This document shows positions 62,336-64,000 of a stretch of DNA of 64,000 bases, one piece after another. Position 1 is the first letter of the stretch; every line of letters begins with the position of its first letter. The DNA is from Pseudobacteriovorax antillogorgiicola. Lineage in GTDB: Bacteria > Bdellovibrionota_B > Oligoflexia > Oligoflexales > Oligoflexaceae. Below the pieces are notes generated by a model. It made no database searches. It was not told the DNA's origin and saw only the letters and a list, made by a program, of their open reading frames with translations. Made by a program: the position numbers and the translations under genes. The stretch is from the NCBI RefSeq assembly GCF_900177345.1, contig NZ_FWZT01000015.1, positions 62,001-126,000 on the forward strand, in the 5' to 3' direction.

Positions 62336-63370
62336 CTACCAGGAAAGAACAACCTTGCCTGATAATCCTTCGTTCATAATGGCAAAACCCTTCTCATAGT
62401 CATCCACATTCATGCGGTGTGTGATGATAGGCTCAAGATCCAAGCCACTTTGCAGCATGGATGCCATCTTGTACCAGGTTTCAAACATCTCACGGCCATA
62501 GATGCCTTTGATTTGCAAACCTTTGAATACTACCAAACTCCAATCAATGGCCACTTGATCTGGAAAGATCCCAAGAAGAGCAATTTTGCCGCCATGGTTC
62601 AAGCTTTCGAGCATGCTGTTAAAGGCATGGGCATTGCCAGACATCTCTAGGCCAACATCAAAGCCTTCCGTCATCTTCAATTCACGCATGACATCATAGA
62701 GCTGACGATCTTTTACATTAACGGTGCATGTTGCGCCCATTTTTTGAGCGAGGTCGAGACGGTAATTATTGATATCTGTAACGACCACATGTCGCGCACC
62801 AGCATGGCGAGCTACGGCAGCAGCCATAATTCCAATGGGACCTGCACCAGTAATCAAGACGTCTTCGCCCACTAGATCGAATGATAAGGCCGTGTGAACG
62901 GCATTACCATATGGATCAAAAATTGAAGCGATATCATCGCTGATATCGTCTGGAATCTTAAAGGCATTCCGTGCCGGAATAACAAGATACTCCGCAAAGC
63001 TACCTTGGCGATTGACTCCGACTCCAACGGTGTTTCGGCAAAGGTGGCGAGTGCCAGCGCGGCAGTTGCGACAATGGCCACAGGTTATGTGACCTTCTCC
63101 AGATACGCGATCGCCCTTTTGATAACCCTTGACATGGCTACCAACCTTTTCCACAACACCTAAAAACTCATGTCCGGTTACCATAGGAACAGGAATGGTT
63201 TTCTGAGACCACTGATCCCAGTTATAGATGTGGAGGTCAGTGCCACATATTGCGGTCTTTTTGATCTTGATGAGCAAGTCATCCGGGCCCATTTCGGGGA
63301 TCTTAACTTCTTCCATCCACAAGCCTGGCTTACGATGACGTTTTACCAGTGCTTTCATTAATGTCGACAT
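62336..63370 (-). CDS. tdh: L-threonine 3-dehydrogenase
   Basis: 344 residues. Zinc-dependent medium-chain alcohol dehydrogenase that oxidises L-threonine to 2-amino-3-ketobutyrate with NAD. Motifs: [14 protein letters not shown] (catalytic-zinc Cys), [12 protein letters not shown], structural-zinc Cys cluster [15 protein letters not shown], and the Rossmann motif [11 protein letters not shown]. These match the Tdh family closely at full length. It is 12 bp downstream of kbl on the same strand, the usual kbl-tdh order. Confidence 0.97.
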   Translation of the reverse strand: MSTLMKALVKRHRKPGLWMEEVKIPEMGPDDLLIKIKKTAICGTDLHIYNWDQWSQKTIPVPMVTGHEFLGVVEKVGSHVKGYQKGDRVSGEGHITCGHCRNCRAGTRHLCRNTVGVGVNRQGSFAEYLVIPARNAFKIPDDISDDIASIFDPYGNAVHTALSFDLVGEDVLITGAGPIGIMAAAVARHAGARHVVVTDINNYRLDLAQKMGATCTVNVKDRQLYDVMRELKMTEGFDVGLEMSGNAHAFNSMLESLNHGGKIALLGIFPDQVAIDWSLVVFKGLQIKGIYGREMFETWYKMASMLQSGLDLEPIITHRMNVDDYEKGFAIMNEGLSGKVVLSW

Positions 63371-63381
63371 AAGTGTCTCCT

Positions 63382-64000
63382 CTACTGAATGATGCCGAGC
63401 TTTCGCCCTACCTTGGCAAAGGCATCAACAGCTTGTTGTAGTTCTTCGAGCGTATGGGCAGCACTCATCTGGGTGCGAATACGAGCTTCCCCTTTGGGAA
63501 CGACTGGGAAAGAAAAGCCTATCACGTAAATTCCTTCATCCATCAAAGCATCAGCCATCTCGGAAGCTAGCTTGGCATCTCCGAGCATGACAGGAATAAT
63601 GGGGTGTTCTCCTGGCAAGAGTTTGAATCCAAGTTCGGTCATCTTCTCACGGAAGTATTGACTGTTGCGACGGAGAGTTTCAATCAAGGTACGATCGGTT
63701 TCCAGCATATCCAACACCTTAATCGTCGTTGCCGCAATCACTGGGGCCAGCGAGTTTGAAAAAAGATACGGGCGCGACCGCTGGCGTAACCAAGCAATGA
63801 TCTCTTTCCGACCGGAGGTATAGCCGCCGGACGCTCCCCCCAGTGCCTTACCCAAGGTGCCCGTGATGATATCGATGCGATCCATCACCTGGCAGTGTTC
63901 GTGAGTCCCGCGACCGCTCTCACCAACAAATCCAACAGCATGGGAATCGTCGACCATCACCATTGCTCCATACTTATCTGCCAGGTCACAGATCTCGTTT
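63382..64000 (-). CDS. kbl: Glycine C-acetyltransferase (2-amino-3-ketobutyrate CoA ligase), 5'-truncated by window edge
   Basis: PLP enzyme that cleaves 2-amino-3-ketobutyrate with CoA into glycine and acetyl-CoA, the step after Tdh. The frame runs off the right edge; about the C-terminal half is present (206 residues of a family about 400). Seen: [20 protein letters not shown] (PLP-site Asp-His), [13 protein letters not shown] with the PLP Lys, [11 protein letters not shown], and [13 protein letters not shown]. Wording matches Kbl closely. Operon partner tdh lies 11 bp downstream. Confidence 0.97.
   Translation of the reverse strand, partial: NEICDLADKYGAMVMVDDSHAVGFVGESGRGTHEHCQVMDRIDIITGTLGKALGGASGGYTSGRKEIIAWLRQRSRPYLFSNSLAPVIAATTIKVLDMLETDRTLIETLRRNSQYFREKMTELGFKLLPGEHPIIPVMLGDAKLASEMADALMDEGIYVIGFSFPVVPKGEARIRTQMSAAHTLEELQQAVDAFAKVGRKLGIIQ

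Noticed and set aside
1-64000. CRISPR arrays, insertion sequences, prophage or integrase genes
   Set aside because: No regularly spaced repeats, transposase, integrase or phage structural motifs were seen in any reading frame.

Overview
The window looks like chromosomal DNA of a free-living, Gram-negative bacterium of the Bdellovibrionota/Oligoflexia type. This is an inference from content: two HTH regulators of the TIGR02147 kind, many short lipoproteins with clear lipoboxes, penicillin-binding protein 1B with a neighbouring TPR lipoprotein, an Hsp70/Hsp70/DUF2760 operon, multi-domain Hanks-kinase/ATPase/GGDEF proteins and HDOD proteins. Base composition is moderate in GC. I see no rRNA genes, insertion sequences, prophage genes or CRISPR array. 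The window cuts a gene at each end: a GMP reductase at the left edge and kbl at the right edge.

Layout. 0-8.4 kb: 3' part of GMP reductase; a minus-strand lipoprotein/TIGR02147-regulator/lipoprotein set in which the two lipoproteins are diverged paralogues; an OmpA-like outer-membrane protein; a DEAD-box RNA helicase; a GreA/GreB-like factor; a small lipoprotein. 8.6-11.4 kb: PBP1B and a proline-linker TPR lipoprotein that may be its activator (LpoP-like). 11.7-17 kb: two Hsp70-family proteins and a DUF2760 membrane protein with overlapping reading frames. 17-28 kb: housekeeping and signalling genes (ApaG, Ca2+/Na+ exchanger, hydrolase, hybrid histidine kinase), several lipoproteins, one with a heme motif, a high-molecular-weight FabG-like reductase, and an intergenic stretch with a strong terminator and possible small RNA near 24.8 kb. 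28.4-33.4 kb: a 1665-residue kinase/ATPase/GAF/GGDEF protein. 33.6-36.9 kb: secreted trypsin-like protease, zinc-ribbon protein, and a flippase/acetyltransferase pair.

37.3-41.9 kb holds the clearest multi-gene system: a VTC-type (polyphosphate-polymerase-like) protein, a DUF4956 membrane protein, a beta-propeller-like exported protein, a beta-barrel protein and a CotH-kinase lipoprotein, probably one transcript. Its upstream region carries two copies of AAACGAACGTTTGAAT, 65 bp apart. 42.4-44.5 kb is a VWA lipoprotein. 44.6-47.8 kb is an accessory-looking cassette: a TIGR02147-like regulator overlapping a small exported protein, divergent from an exported Gly/Ser-rich protein whose predicted mature N-terminus looks like a TonB box, a CPBP intramembrane protease and a helical exported protein. 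A possible degenerate tRNA 3' fragment lies just beyond it.

48.2-64 kb: a small Hanks kinase, a large lipoprotein, a penicillin-acylase-family hydrolase, a cytochrome-c lipoprotein, a three-gene signalling operon (REC-PilZ-like protein, double pseudo-receiver/TPR protein, zinc-ribbon HDOD protein), a small lipoprotein, a methyltransferase, a membrane histidine kinase, and the kbl-tdh threonine degradation operon. All functions are assigned from sequence motifs read by eye; no database search was run.
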